Shown in pieces: positions 20,861 to 33,379 of a stretch of DNA of 64,000 bases (the stretch's first letter is position 1; each line of letters starts with the position of its first letter). Below the pieces are notes generated by a model. It ran no database searches. It saw nothing but the letters and a program-made list of their open reading frames with translations, and was not told the DNA's origin. This DNA comes from Incurvaria masculella (Eukaryota; Arthropoda; Insecta; Lepidoptera; Incurvariidae): the NCBI GenBank assembly GCA_946894095.1, contig OX335656.1, positions 9,563,001 through 9,627,000 of the forward strand. Direction: 5' to 3'. Made by a program: the position numbers and the translations under genes.

Positions 20861-21383
20861 CCCCTGAACCGATTTGAAAAATTCTTTTTTGTTCGAAAGG
20901 TACTTTCTAGTTGATCCCATATTGTTTTTATTTACCTACACAATTCTTGTCCAAACTGAAGACGAAATCCAGGCTAGAGGATTAACTTACGCCTGTGTTT
21001 TTGTAAACTTACAGAGCTCTACCGTCTCTCCTGTGTGGACCCTTGCCTATTACTGTGCACCATTTATTAAAAACCAAATTCTTTGCTTAGCGAAACTGGG
21101 AGAGGTCAGAGGTGCATCTACCCACACGACAAGGGGCGCGGGGGTTAGGCGACGCCGGGGGCCGCTGCTGTGGCAATTTGTGCTCGGAGCGTGTGAATTG
21201 GTTCGAGTTAGCTTCGTCGACCACCGCTGAGCGTCGGAGGCGGCAGGGCTAATGGGAAATCAATAGCAGCCGGGACCACATGGGAACCAACATGAGTGCA
21301 ACAGGCACGAGGTCAGGCACCGCTGCACTGCAGCCGCGCCTCCACCGTCTTAACCTGAGATAAATAATCGTAACAGAAACTAG

Positions 21384-21552
21384 GGCTGAGACAAATAGAC
21401 GTAACAGAAACTAAGACTAACGGAAAGTAGTACTTTGTGACGTCACTTTGACACATTTTGTATGGACGCAATCTCAAAGTAATGCAAATTGACGTCACAA
21501 AGTACTACTTTTCGTTATTCTTAGTTTCTGTTACGACTATTTATCTCAGCCT
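21384..21552. mobile_element. MITE family D (copy 1), palindromic
   Basis: GGCTGAGACAAATAGACGTA...AGTAGTACTTTGTGACGTC mirrored by GACGTCACAAAGTACTACTT...CTATTTATCTCAGCC. A half copy precedes it (21355-21383) and another follows (21553-21575). Confidence 0.85.
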
Positions 21553-21739
21553 AAGACTAACAAAAAGTAGTACTTTGCAGTGGCGTAGCATAGGTCACTA
21601 GCACCCGGTGCGGATCTCAAATTTTCCGCCCTGTTATTTTTGTGATTGATTATAAAATATGCCTATTTACCCGCATTTTTTTCCGCCACCTGTGAAATGC
21701 CGCCCGATGCGGACTGCACATAGAATAATCACACACACT

Positions 21740-21908
21740 GGCTGAGACAAATAGTCGCAACAGAAACTAAGACTAACGGAAAGTAGTACTTTGTGACGTC
21801 AATTTGCATTACTTTGAGATTTCGTCCATACAAAATGTGTCAAAGTGACGTCACAAAGTACTACTTTTCGTTACTCTTAGTTTTTGTCACGACTATTTAT
21901 TTCAGCCT
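21740..21908. mobile_element. MITE family D (copy 2), palindromic
   Basis: Same 169-bp palindrome with its asymmetric centre inverted relative to copy 1. The 21576-21739 spacer (CAGTGGCGTAGCATAGGTCA...) is a different, unplaced sequence. Confidence 0.85.
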
Positions 21909-21979
21909 AAGAGTGGTAGGTATTACCAATTCATGGGTAATGACCACGTAGAGATCATAAAGAAAAAGCGAAGCAACAA

Positions 21980-22500
21980 ATCAAATTCAAATTCAAATAT
22001 TTTATTGCAAGACATTTTTCATGCATTGTACACCTACAGTATGAACACATGGTAAAATGACTAACACCGTTTTAAAAAATGCTACCTAAACATAGGTTTG
22101 GCAATGTGTGAAATGCTGTTTTGTTTGCAACAAGCCCTTATAAATATCAAAACACAACAAAGAAAAAAAAAACAAACTTTTTTATATAAAAAATAATAAT
22201 TTACAGACAAATATAGTACCCTAAATCATCCCTTATTTTCTTTTACAAAATTCCTCTAAGTTATAATATGTTTTTGAAAAAAAGCCATTCCTTCAGATTT
22301 TGTTTAAAAGTTTTTATGTTTACAGTTCTTTTTAGATTGTCTGATAGTCTATTATATAATAATATAGCTGACTGGGTATTGCTTTTTGAAACTAATGTGG
22401 TGCGCATAGGCAATTTGTATAAATTTCCAGCTATATTATGTCGTGTTTTATAAGGCATTATATCTGAAACAAGCGTGTGATGAAATAATTTTGGAATTCA
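21980..22500 (-). pseudogene. LINE 3' fragment with RT C-terminus
   Basis: 22261-22458 on the minus strand encodes a LINE-like C-terminal end (YKTRHNIAGNLYKLP, AILLYNRLSDNLKR, FKQNLKEWLFF). The 3' end is a (TTGAAT)n-like tail near 21982-22005. The rest of the element is missing. Confidence 0.65.
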
Positions 22501-23350
22501 AGCGACGACGTACATTATCAATAGCACCCTGCGTCATCGTTTTGAGTAAAAATTAAAACCTGACACACACTTATTTCGGTAACGATGTCTGTTAGTCATT
22601 CCGGTGTTATTTTATTTGGTGCAACCACAGAAAGTTTCCGATTTCTGTGGGTGCAACCAGCTTCGCTCGGGACAATATCGACAAAAAACATGTTTCATCA
22701 ACAGACACTCTTTTGCATTCATAATATAAGAAGGGATAATAAATATATAAGATATATGTTACAGCTGTATAGCTAGTTTAGGGGAGAGAGATCGCATAAT
22801 TTGTGTATAAATGTTGCATCTAATAAACATTTCTTGATTTTTGGAGTATTTATAGTGACAAGAGGATATAAGGAGCAATCCGCTTAATTGAATAGTCAGT
22901 CTCATTTCTTAGAACTCCGAACAATAAAAGATTCAGTAATAACGGAAGTTCCCGATATTTTAATCCCCATTTCCCGAAGTAAGTGAAACCGAACAAATGT
23001 GAGAAGAATACGCCGAGGGTTCCGTGCGATTAATCATAGTAATCGAATGCAATTTGTTTACCTAAGACACTATACATTTAAATTTACTTTCATTAAAGAT
23101 TTGTATAAAAGTGTTTAGGGGCGTATATTATGGATACAATTTAAGTTATAAAAAAAACGTACAGACGTAGCTATCAGTTGATTTATTTAAAATTTCAGAA
23201 AAATATTTATTAACATGACTCAGGAATCAGGCACGAGCCATTGTATGAATCTCGATTACCTCATTATCCTCTTTACTTCTTGTAACGGCAATGCCGGCCG
23301 TGTGGATATAAGGGTAGTAGGTACTACGCCTGTACTAGGCCTGTACTTGG
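22500..23350. other. No recognisable feature
   Basis: AT-rich, with no supported gene. The words AGGAATCAGGCACGAG near 23220 hint at a decayed family E end. Confidence 0.45.
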
Positions 23351-23351
23351 A

Positions 23352-23532
23352 ATTCCGTCCTCAGGAATCAGGAATCTTTCAGTCGAGAAAATCGATTTTA
23401 TAGCGGTTGTAATAGATTTTTTGTCGACGGATAGATTCCGCGTTCAATGATTAAAGGTATTCCGCCGAGAAAATAGATTTGACAAAAGCGATTATATCGA
23501 CTGAAATACTCCTAATTTCTGGGCACGGAATC
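23352..23532. mobile_element. Foldback element family E (decayed copy)
   Basis: TCAGGAATCAGGAATC, GAGAAAATCGATTTTATAGC and an inverted second half; more diverged than the copies at 26702, 27690 and 60410. Confidence 0.5.
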
Positions 23533-23539
23533 CTAAGAA

Positions 23540-24985
23540 TAGACACACTAGATCCTGGTAAGGTTAGGGTTCCCACCAGCGTAACTCATCTCATACCCCC
23601 ATAACATTTGGATTTTTTCATTTCGATAGGACACTGGAGACCAGCGTATCCCGGCTATATACCTCAGGTAAACGATGATCTTGGCCATCCAGGAAATGCT
23701 TCTTCCGTGAACGGAATAATCGATTATTCAAATGCAAGACTTTATTAGTGTTCAACTTAATTATAAATTTAAATGTAATATAGGTGCCCACACGGGCCAT
23801 AAAAGCCCTGCTTTCCCCATTGTTTTTTTATGTACTTGCACGAATATCGTCTATCGCAACAGGTGATATTATATTTTTTTTAAATCATCGTTGAAAAATT
23901 ATTTTAGCTTATAAGATTAAATCCCAGATGGTCAAACGATTTTGGACAAGATTTGTTTTGCAAGGCGGATATGGAATCCGTCGTTGGAGGCGAATCATGT
24001 CGGTACGGCATTGCACACCGGGAAATAGTAAGTTTTGAACACATTATGTACAGCGAAAGTCTGAACGTAAAAATCTATTTGATGATGTTACCCTGAGAAC
24101 TCTGAACTTTTTTAATCTGCCCATTTCCTTTTCTTTTCACGATATCAGTCGAGACATTTCTGTTAAATTCGCCTTTTGCAAAGTACAAAGGAGCCCGAAA
24201 TAGTCTACCGGAAAATACTGAAGAAGGTCAAAGAGTAAATCAGATTATATTCTATCAATATTTCCAAGATTTCAGATCTTTTAAGAGCATCTATCTGTCT
24301 GTCCGCCTAGAACTTGTGAACTTATTAGACTTTTTTTACGAGAATTATTTGATTCTGTTCTAGTGATACTGATACTGATCTACTATCACCATAACGCTAA
24401 ACTACCTGATTGGTAAAAAGTAGGGGTAATTGTACGTTGGAGTATTATAAAACTGAGTCATGTCAGACTGTTAGAATTTGTATTTCAATAATATCTACGA
24501 AGAGTAAGTATCGAAAATTCGGAATATTTTTTTTCCACTGGGCAAATTTCTAGTTTACCTATTGTTTAAGCTCCTAAGCTCAAGAAATATGAGGGATGGT
24601 AATTTTATTGTAAGTTTCATAACTCGGTTTATTATCCCAAATATATGATCCCAACAGGAAATACTTAGATTGAGGCAAAACAGTTTAAGTTTATAGAGTT
24701 GAGTAAACACTTGGAAGTTGTGGTCTTCGGGTATTGATCTTTGAAAGCTGTGGGAGTTGCTGAATTCCGTGAATACGAAATGCCAACAAAACCCTTTATT
24801 TCCCTTCTAGTTTGTTGATTTTTCTTAGCCACAGGAATCTGATCGACCTATAATATAAATGAAACCCACGTATTATCTATTATATTACGAATTAGTGGAT
24901 AACCTATAATATTTTTCTGTGACCCTACATGGTCACGTAAGATAAAATTCGTAACTAAGGAAAACACAAATCTTAATCTGTTTAA
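23540..24985. other. No recognisable feature
   Basis: AT-rich, only short random frames. Confidence 0.5.
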
Positions 24986-24987
24986 GG

Positions 24988-25342
24988 CTGTTCCGACCCA
25001 TATAAAGTTGTTTGCACACATATCGTAAAAAGTATTGCATTTTAAGCCACGAATTAATAATAAAAGTTTAATGTAGTCATATTACTTGCAGCGAAAACAA
25101 TTTCACAATTTCAGGATTATTGGTTTTGTTACAATTTATTTGAATACGATTTTTATTTAACAGCGCCATCTAACGGTGTAAAACTTCTAATCGGCAATTA
25201 CAACGAAACCATTAAACCTGAAATTGTGAATATGTTTTCGCTGCAACTACTATGGCTATTTTAATATTTTTGACGAATTCGTGCCTTAAAGTGCAATACT
25301 TTTTGCGTTCTGTGTAAAAAAACATTGTATGGGTCGGAACAT
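24988..25342. mobile_element. Palindromic MITE (TGTTCCGACCCAT ends)
   Basis: The left end TGTTCCGACCCATATAAAGT is mirrored by ACATTGTATGGGTCGGAACA. Inner blocks AAAAAGTATTGCATTTTAAG and CTTAAAGTGCAATACTTTTT, and TCACAATTTCAGG and CCTGAAATTGTGA, are also mirrored. Confidence 0.85.
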
Positions 25343-25498
25343 CCACGGTTGATCGAATCACAGGATCGAATTATCGCGTGACCAGAGGGCTGGCTGGTAG
25401 CTATCCAGAGAGGGAATGCGGCCAGTTAGTCTTTTAGGCACCCTGTCGCCTATTACAAAAATGTGTAATTTTAGGGATACTTGAATAATTTATTAATT

Positions 25499-26545
25499 TA
25501 ACTAGCTGCGGTACCCGGCTCCGCTCGGTTTAATGTCGTGTTGAATTAATTTCGGTCTGAATTATTTCCTGGATAAAAAGTAACCGTCCAAAAGGCTGGT
25601 CCAGGACTATGTATCCATCTACCATATTTAATCAAAATTGTTTGAACCGATATGGCATGATTTTATGATAAACATCGACATGTTCCCATTTAGAGTTTCG
25701 TAAACATTTGGGAGCGAATTTTAAAAGTATGCGCCGCCAGACCCATGCCAGACATGCTGCACTGGCACTGCTACATATAAATTGATACAAAACCAACAAA
25801 GGCAGGATTAACCCTACCACCTTCCTTACTTTTACCAAGTTTAATGAGGAATACGAACCACAGCCACCTTCAACATTGAAAACGGTAACCCATCCGGAAT
25901 CTGACTGCGCCCAGAGTTGCTATACGTTGATAAAATACGCAAATAAATCGGGCGGGGGGGTCGAAGTTATCGCTCTACATGATATCGTGGAACTTTCTGT
26001 AGTCCTTTTTACTACAATTTTCAAGTACATAGTTTTCAATTTTCTCTTAAGGTTTGTATTAAATATTTAAAAATTGCATACGCAATCCTTGCTCGTTGAT
26101 CGCACCTTATATTAATGAAAACTGTATCAAAAAGTCCGTTTCGTGGCTTGTAAGAAGTAAACGAAGAAATAAAGGCAGATAGTGATTAAAAAGTAAGCGC
26201 CGACCCCCCCTCCCCCCCTAGAGCCGCGGTCCTCCCGCCAAGCCGCGCGGAGAATTCCGGTTTGTATGACAGCTACATCTTAACGTTAGCGGAACTGAAT
26301 TATATATAGCCTATACTGTGTCCCGGATATTAACATATACATATAAGTTTCATCAAATTCGGATGATCGGTTTAATAGTTATGGAGGAACATACATACAT
26401 ACATACATACATACAGAACTGATTTCTAAAAATCATCAATTTAGTCTTAGTATCATACATAAAGTCTATAAACGAAGTATCTTAGAAAACAAAGAAACTT
26501 AGCCCATGAACACCCCTTACAGATTTATTATTAGTATAGATAACT
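25499..26545 (+). repeat. Interspersed repeat family C, long copy
   Basis: Leads with ACTAGCTGCGGTACCCGGCT and GAATTATTTCCTGG. The far end has GTTATGGAGGAACATACATA with (ACAT)n at 26388-26414 and finishes near TTTATTATTAGTATAG, a termination style I associate with lepidopteran RTE-like repeats. A SINE S relic sits inside it at 25790-25930, so the two ends may belong to different elements. Confidence 0.45.
25790..25930 (-). mobile_element. SINE family S, old 5S-headed fragment
   Basis: On the minus strand: AGCAACTCTGGGCGCAGTCA, GGATGGGTTACCG, GGTGGCTGTGGTTCGTATTC, then AAGGAAGGTGGTAGGGTTAA. This is a decayed version of the 5S-headed copies at 16265 and 48357. Confidence 0.65.
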
Positions 26546-26701
26546 ATACGCATCAACCTTATTGGAAACATTCACATTTGACGGAATTATCACAGACTTG
26601 AAATATATCGCATTTTTTAAAGTTAGTAAGATAGAAATATTTGTGTTTTTATCCCTGTGTTGAATGAATGCGCGAAATCCATTTACGAACTAGCGATCTG
26701 A

Positions 26702-26937
26702 CCAGCAGGCCTATTCCTGGCATTCCTTAATCAGCAATCAGGAATCCTGAGACTCGGAAACAGCTTTTATAGCAGTTTTCAAAGCGATTTTCTTGACGAA
26801 AAGATTCCGGAGCATAGTTTTATGAATTAATCAAGGTTTCCGTCGTAGAAATCGCTTTCACAACAGCTATAAAAGGGGTTTTATAGACTCAGGATTCCTG
26901 ATTCCTGATTACGGAATTGCAGGAATATACATGCAGA
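26702..26937. mobile_element. Foldback element family E
   Basis: CAGGCCTATTCCTGGCATTC...CAGGAATCCTGAG on the left and CTCAGGATTCCTGATTCCTG...GGAATATACATGCAG on the right. The centre contains GCATAGTTTTATGAATTAAT. Confidence 0.85.
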
Positions 26938-27689
26938 TTACAACGACCCACCGATCAGCGAAAAGGATACCCTTAAAAATACATTCAATATTGGATCAAG
27001 TCTTGTTTATATTTGACCTTAAAATAATAATAATGAAGGTACGGATTCTCGTGAAATCTGACGTACATGTTTAGAACACAATTCTGGAAGTTTAGGAAAT
27101 AGATTGATGAGCAGCCCGAGAATGTGGGGGCGGCTCTAACATATAAGGTTTGGTTGAATTGACGAAACTTACATGTATATACCATGGTAAATACAGGAAG
27201 GGTGATATTGATATTGAATAAAGACATTTAGTATAAGTTATTAGTTGAAAATATCAACGTTTTGAACATTTGAAGATATACATATTTGAACATATTTATA
27301 TTGTACGCTATAGGCACCTAATTGAGCAATAACTTAGTTTTGAAACTACGAATTGACCTATACATTTGTATAATTAATCTGTGGATTTTAAAATAACTGT
27401 GTCCATTCCTATTGCCGAATCTACACCTAATCAAATCGCACCTAATCAAATCGCACCTAATTTCCGAAGGAAAACAGTGTTATAAATTATTAATCACTTA
27501 CATTACATACGAATAGTTCGAGCCAATAGATCACAGAAATATAAATACACGGAAGTTACATTTTTTATGACGCCGTACCTTGTCTTGTAAAAACACTCTG
27601 CATCTACTGCGTGCTTATTACACTTACATTACTCTTGTGCTTCTTCTGCCATACCCAAGCCGGCGATTGGAAACAGCACACTGTTCTGC
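26938..27689. other. No recognisable feature
   Basis: AT-rich, no supported gene. Confidence 0.5.
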
Positions 27690-27905
27690 AGATCTATTCC
27701 TGGCATTAATCAGGAATCAGGAATCCTGAGTCTAGAAAACCGCTTTTTAAAGCGATTTTCTTGACGAAAATGATAAGGGCCATAGTTTTGTTTAATTAAT
27801 CAAGGTTTTCCGTCGAAAAACACGCTTTGAAAATCGCTATAAAAGCGGATTTCTAGACTCAGGATTCCTGATTTCTGATTACTGAATGCCAGGAATAGAC
27901 CTGCT
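27690..27905. mobile_element. Foldback element family E
   Basis: GCAGATCTATTCCTGGCATT to AATGCCAGGAATAGACCTGC, fully mirrored, about 215 bp. Confidence 0.88.
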
Positions 27906-28707
27906 GAACTGCATGATAGCTAAGATTATGTGTAGGCAAATATACATATTTTTTTAATATAGATTGAGAGATTTCAACATTCGTCTGGAGCAGGATTGGC
28001 ACCAAGGATTAGAATAGCAAATTGGAGAGCAGTGGATATGTGATCAAAAGGTCGCAGGAATTAATCCTGCTTTAGACGAATGTCCAGACCAAAACTGTTT
28101 CTGATTATTTTCAAAATCGGACGTATATAGATGTCACAAGAGATAACCTTAAATTTAAGCACGTATCTAACCACTCAGATTGGAAATAAAAACGAGATAC
28201 ATAACACAGATACCATTATTATCGATGTATCATTATTAATTTTGTTCCCATGTATGTTGTAAAAAGAAAATAGACATAATTCCGCGTAGAGACAAACAAG
28301 TCACTCAATTTTTTTATGGAGGTCCTGTGACAGGTATGAAAGCCTTTTATTTTGGAAATAAACGTTACGTTTTGCTACTTCGTTACCAACCGAAGTGGGT
28401 ATATGGGGCTAAATTTAGTATTTTATTATTATAGAAAACTTGTAAGTTTCCTGATATTATGAATAAAAATTTAAAAACAAATCCGGAAGATATGAGAAAA
28501 ACTTGTAAGTTGAGATATTTTTACATCTTTACGACCATAGATCTGTGGTTTCAGTTTTTTAACTTTCCTGCCATATATATTGTCGATCCTTTTTTTATAA
28601 ATACAAAATAAGTACTAAAAAAATGTCTTAAAAGATAAACAAAGCCAATAAATGTGGCGGTGTTTATAATTGTCTATAAACGAACCCTTACGTACAAACT
28701 TTCTCTC
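27906..28707. other. No recognisable feature
   Basis: AT-rich, no supported gene. Confidence 0.5.
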
Positions 28708-28711
28708 TTAA

Positions 28712-29253
28712 GGTGGCCCAACCCGGCGGGCCTAACTCATTCCCGGGCACGGTACAAAACCGTGCTGTTACGCTCTGGGACCTTCTCTGTTTCAAAGAAT
28801 AAGACAGGCTCCGTGATGAGGAAGATGCAACATGTCCACATAAAAGACAATGTGCATAGTGTATGATCTGGTAAGATTTACGAAAAATTTTATTTCAAAA
28901 CGACTTATAACTAAAAGTAAACCACGACCGCTGTAGTCAAAAATCTAACAAAAACCCAATAGATTATAAATCTTGATTAAATAAGCTATGTCTGATGACT
29001 AATCTTTTTACGATGTTCTTACTTTATCATTGCGTAATCTACCTCCAAAGTTATTGTATAAAACGCGCGAAAAATTCGAACTTTCGGACCTTATAACTTA
29101 TAAACCAAACACAATTTTACAATGACAATGGTCATCAGATATCTAGTTCAATCAAATAAAGCTATTTTGAGCAAAATGTTGGATCTCTGACAAGAAATAT
29201 GGGCGTGATCTTCTTTCCCCTTTTGTATGGGGAGATGAGCGGGTTGGGCCACC
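28712..29253 (+). mobile_element. TTAA-flanked non-autonomous DNA transposon, family F (copy 1)
   Basis: 542 bp with inverted ends GGTGGCCCAACCCG and CGGGTTGGGCCACC, flanked by TTAA at 28708-28711 and 29254-29257. TTAA target duplication is the habit of piggyBac-type elements; class assignment rests on that alone. No ORF. Confidence 0.88.
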
Positions 29254-29257
29254 TTAA

Positions 29258-30160
29258 CCCTCTCCTTCACAAACATTCACTTACATACAAACAAGTCGTA
29301 TAGAAAGTTTAATTTATTTTAAACAATGAGCTTATTACGCACTTTTACTATAATCTAATTTAACCTACTATAATTCACCTATATTCGTGTCTGGTGTCTA
29401 AATATAATATAGTTAATTTTAGCGGAAATCGGTAATTGGCAACATATCCTAGCTCCAAAAATTTTTAATTTGTGTTGAACACGCTGTTGATTTCCCAAAT
29501 AAAATATGTTTGTATGTACGGTTATGTACCTTAATTTTTTCATCTTTGTAATATTTTTTTGCATATAAATGTGAACTGAAAGAAATAAAACTCCAATTGA
29601 AATCTCACTGATGGATAATAAGTTAAAAAGGATAGTAAGTTTGTGCTAAAAAACTAACCTTTTCGTCCTGCGTTGCTATTTTTGGAGCAGTCTTAAGTTT
29701 CCCAAATATCCATTTTTGTAAATTGTTTAAATTTCTTAGTTTACGCAAAATGTGTCACTTGAGAACGTTGTGCTCCACTACGTAGTGAGTCTTGCCTGAG
29801 AGTAGTACTTACTTACATAAATTAAAGCAAATCTTATTTTAACGCAAATTAACATTACACTCTGCAGAAAGCGAGTAAGGATTTGTAGTCATCTTTATTA
29901 TTTTATGACTCAAGCAAAAGTGTATTCACCTTGCTGCGGCGGCGTTACCATGGTAAACTTAGTCTCCATCAGATGAATTGACAAGTGAGTGATTAAATCG
30001 GATGTTTAGTTGCTTTAGTACCATGCTAACTATCATGCGAAAAAAATTACAAGTTACCGTGGATGAAATGAAACTAAAAGTCATATTTAGTTTACCATGG
30101 CAAACCCCAGGTCTGCATAATAAAAAACCTTTTTAAGGGGTCCGTACGAAAGGGTGCCAA
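29258..30160. other. Spacer between two family F copies
   Basis: AT-rich, no supported gene. Confidence 0.5.
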
Positions 30161-30168
30161 CGGTAATA

Positions 30169-30710
30169 GGTGGCCCATCCCGCTCATCTCCCCATACAAA
30201 AGGGGAAAGAAGATCACGGCCATATTTCTTGTCAGAGATCCAAAATTTTGTTCAAAATTGCTTTATTTGATCGAACTAGATGTCTGATGACCATTGGCAT
30301 TGTAAAGTTATGTTTGGTTTCTAAGTTATAAGGTCCGAAAGTTCGAATTTTTCGCGCGTTTTATACAATAACTTTGGAGGTGGATTACGCAATGATAAAG
30401 TAAGAACATCGTAAAAATATTAGTCATCAGACATAGCTTATTTAATCAAGATGTATAGTCTATTTGGTTTTTGTTAGATTTTTCACTACAGCGGTCGTGG
30501 TTTACTTTTAGCTATAAGTTGTTTTGAAATTAAAATTTTCGTAAATCTTACCAAATCATACACTATGCACATAGTCTTTTTTGTGGACATGTTGCATCTT
30601 CCTCATCACGGAGCCTGTCTTATTCTTTGAAACAGAGAAGGTCCCAGAGCGCAACAGCACGGTTTTGTACCGAGCCCGCGAATGAGTTAGGCCCGCCGGG
30701 TTGGGCCACC
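30169..30710 (-). mobile_element. Family F transposon (copy 2, inverted)
   Basis: 542 bp, the same sequence as copy 1 in opposite orientation. The right flank is TTAA (30711-30714); the left flank reads AATA, probably mutated. Confidence 0.88.
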
Positions 30711-30714
30711 TTAA

Positions 30715-31404
30715 GACTGCGCTGAAAGTAATTGGAGAGTCGTGAAGTCACAGGAAATGTAAGATTTGAAAAATTTTAGAAATGCGCCATGTCCATTGGA
30801 CAAGGTGCCACGTGGTGGATTTTTGGTAAGCCACTAAGTGGCGTGTGATGACGTGGACGGGGCCTCCGTAAAAAGCGAGGGCTTCGGACTAACGTCACAA
30901 AGGTCACGATTTTGAAGGCGGCTGCCATTAAACTAACAAAAATTCAGACCCTATCTACCCCTAAAAGTTGTCAGATTTTTATCACTTGAGAACGTACTTT
31001 TCATTAAAAAAAATCGAAAATTAACGAAAAAAAAAACAACTTTTTTCCAATGTTTATTAGTCAATATTTTCCAACCTTAAAGCATATATCACGCGGGGTC
31101 CATTAGTGAGACAGCAGCAAGAGTGAAAATATAAAAGTACAAGAAAATTATTTACTAAAATTATAACTTTATCCCTATCGCAATAGAGACGCTAGGGCCC
31201 GTTTGCGCAGCCGGAAAACAATTGTTGAGCTAGCTGAATAACAGGCTGCGCGAAACGAATCGTCCGGAGACAGTCCAGCCGGGTCGTTCCTCCTCCAGCA
31301 CATCAGCCTGAGGAGATTTTTATATAGTTTAATGGGCACCGCTAAAAATTTCAGAATGTTCAAATTTTCAGTCCATCTTTTGTTTATTATTTATTGTTCA
31401 AAAT
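30715..31404. other. No recognisable gene
   Basis: GCCCGTTTGCGCAGCC and GGCTGCGCGAAACG at 31198-31256 form a short inverted repeat. Nothing else placed. Confidence 0.45.
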
Positions 31405-31432
31405 CATGGAGGTGATTTTCCTCACCTCCATG
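31405..31432. mobile_element. 28-bp palindrome with 8-bp target duplication (copy 2)
   Basis: CATGGAGGTGA-TTTTCC-TCACCTCCATG, flanked by TTCAAAAT on the left and CTCAAAAT on the right (7 of 8 match). Confidence 0.82.
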
Positions 31433-32894
31433 CTCAAAATGTTATTTCATACATAATGTTATGTGTACACAATAAATATGTACTTATTAACTTCAATAAT
31501 TTAATTAAAAACGTTTTTAAAAAATAGTAAAAAAAGGTAGAGATCGAAATTATATTTAATAATCCAAAATCAGTTATCGCCCGTAGTGTGGGGAATTGAT
31601 AGCGTAACGGCTCTCTTAACACCCAAAACAGGTTTTTATAATTGCAGATTTAATCCAAACTTTTACCTCAGCGAAGATTTTCCCTTTGGAATGGTGTAAG
31701 CACGCCATGTGTACGCGCCAATGCCAAGGTCATGCGTTTGCTGTCTCGCAATTAAATGCGCTCCGCCCGCCAATTGAATCGCGTCGATCCGAATGTAAAT
31801 TTTCACATTTATTTTAAAAAATGTCCTACTTTAGAACTTTTTATGAATGCAGTGCGATTCCTATTACGAAATACTATGTTTTCATACTAGTATTAGAAAT
31901 AGAAAATTTTAAAACAAAAGCTCAAAACAAGAAAAATCCTTCGTTTTCGGAATCAGTATGCTACCCAAAATAACCCCCTTTCGGGAATGTCGCGAACTTG
32001 TTTAACACCGTGTATAAATAGATATAAATAGTTTCATGTTATGGCGCGATGGTCGCACTGGTTTCTGAAGACCATAGAGTTGCATCCTCTGTTCCACATT
32101 CATTTTTTCTTTCTCCGATAAGGAATGCTTTGATCTCAACCGCTTTCATGTCAATGTTGTTATTTGATATTGGATCCCCAAAAATAATTCGAGTTTCATT
32201 TTAGGGGCGGGAGGGGGCTATTATAAGCGCTGATTTGTACAATCAGCAAGGAAAACGAGAAATGTGCGCAGTACTGCAGACGAAAACAACAACAATCGCG
32301 CCAAGAAATCCGCCGGTGGCTGACGATGTCATTAGTAGAGCAGTGTCACTCACGCCGCTATCGCTGCGGCGCATCGGTCTTGGAGGTCGACGAGTGACCT
32401 GCACGCATCCCTCACCGGCGTGGAGTCCCCTCCGCTCGCCCGCCGGGGTAAAGGTCACCCCTGCCGGGCCCACGCGGCCCCATGGCCGATGACCTTCTGG
32501 AAGGTCCTGGACTGCGTGGGTGAGATGGCCATCGTCACAGCGAAGAACGTTTAAAAGGAATGGACTAGATACCACGCCACAGAGAGATGTCATAGACCAT
32601 GCCATAGACAGTTTTGTGTTGAGTTATAAAATGAATATCATCGGATTCAAAGCCTTGAAAAATAATCTATATTTTAGACGAAATCGTAAGTTTTTGTACC
32701 TCGTGTGAACACACGGTTGTAATTGAACACACTCTTGTCGACTGGCAACCTAATTGGAGATTACTAACACAATTGGAGTTTAAGCACGTTAATGATCGTC
32801 GATCTCCGTGCAGCTAACCGTGGTTAAATTTAGTATTAATTTTGTTAATTAACCGGAGATTTGGTGGTAAGGGATTCGTAAAACATAGGGCCCA
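31433..32894. other. No recognisable gene; small GC-rich patch
   Basis: 32330-32530 is GC-rich and open on both strands, but no domain is seen and no intron boundaries stand out. Confidence 0.45.
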
Positions 32895-33095
32895 TTCTTT
32901 ATTTATTGTGTGGTAGGGTTAGTTCATGCATACCATCGCATTGACTTCTGTCGAAATGGACCTTAAAATTGTCCCTGTTTTCCACCTGGTTCAATGTAGT
33001 CGTGCAGTATAAGGAAAGTCGCATCCTGACATGGAACCTGGTTCGAATGTGGTCTTTGTGCCAATATCATTATAGTAGGTATTCAGTTACATAAA
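32895..33095 (+). mobile_element. SINE family S, headless diverged copy
   Basis: GTGGTAGGGTTAGTTCATGC, ACCATCGCATTGAC, CCTGTTTTCCACCTGGTTCA, TAGTCGTGCAGTATAAGGAA, ending AGTTACATAAA. Confidence 0.7.
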
Positions 33096-33379
33096 CTACA
33101 TTTCTTATGTTATGGTCAATAGGAATAGAAGTCTGCTCAAAGAGAAAGCTCGTCCACAGGAGCATTATACTGGCTAAATGTTTTTCTATACTAAAATAAT
33201 ATTTCAACGAAAAATGGTAATTCTGCGACATTTTAATATATGCAAATAGCCAGAATTCGTATGTGAATGTGTGATGTAGATGATGACGGTGTGCCATGGA
33301 ATCACGCCAGAGTTAAACATGGTTTGATAGTCAGATAAAAAATGAAGGAGATTTGCTATCTAGCGTGCCTGAAATTAGA

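Noticed and set aside
20874..21230. 118-codon plus-strand open frame
   Set aside because: Begins in a repeat-like stretch (CCCCTGAACCGATTTGAAAA) and shows no domain. The GC-rich end explains the openness.
32235..32605. Open frames of 85 and 120 codons on opposite strands
   Set aside because: Both arise from one GC-rich patch, with no domain, signal or splice structure that I can see.
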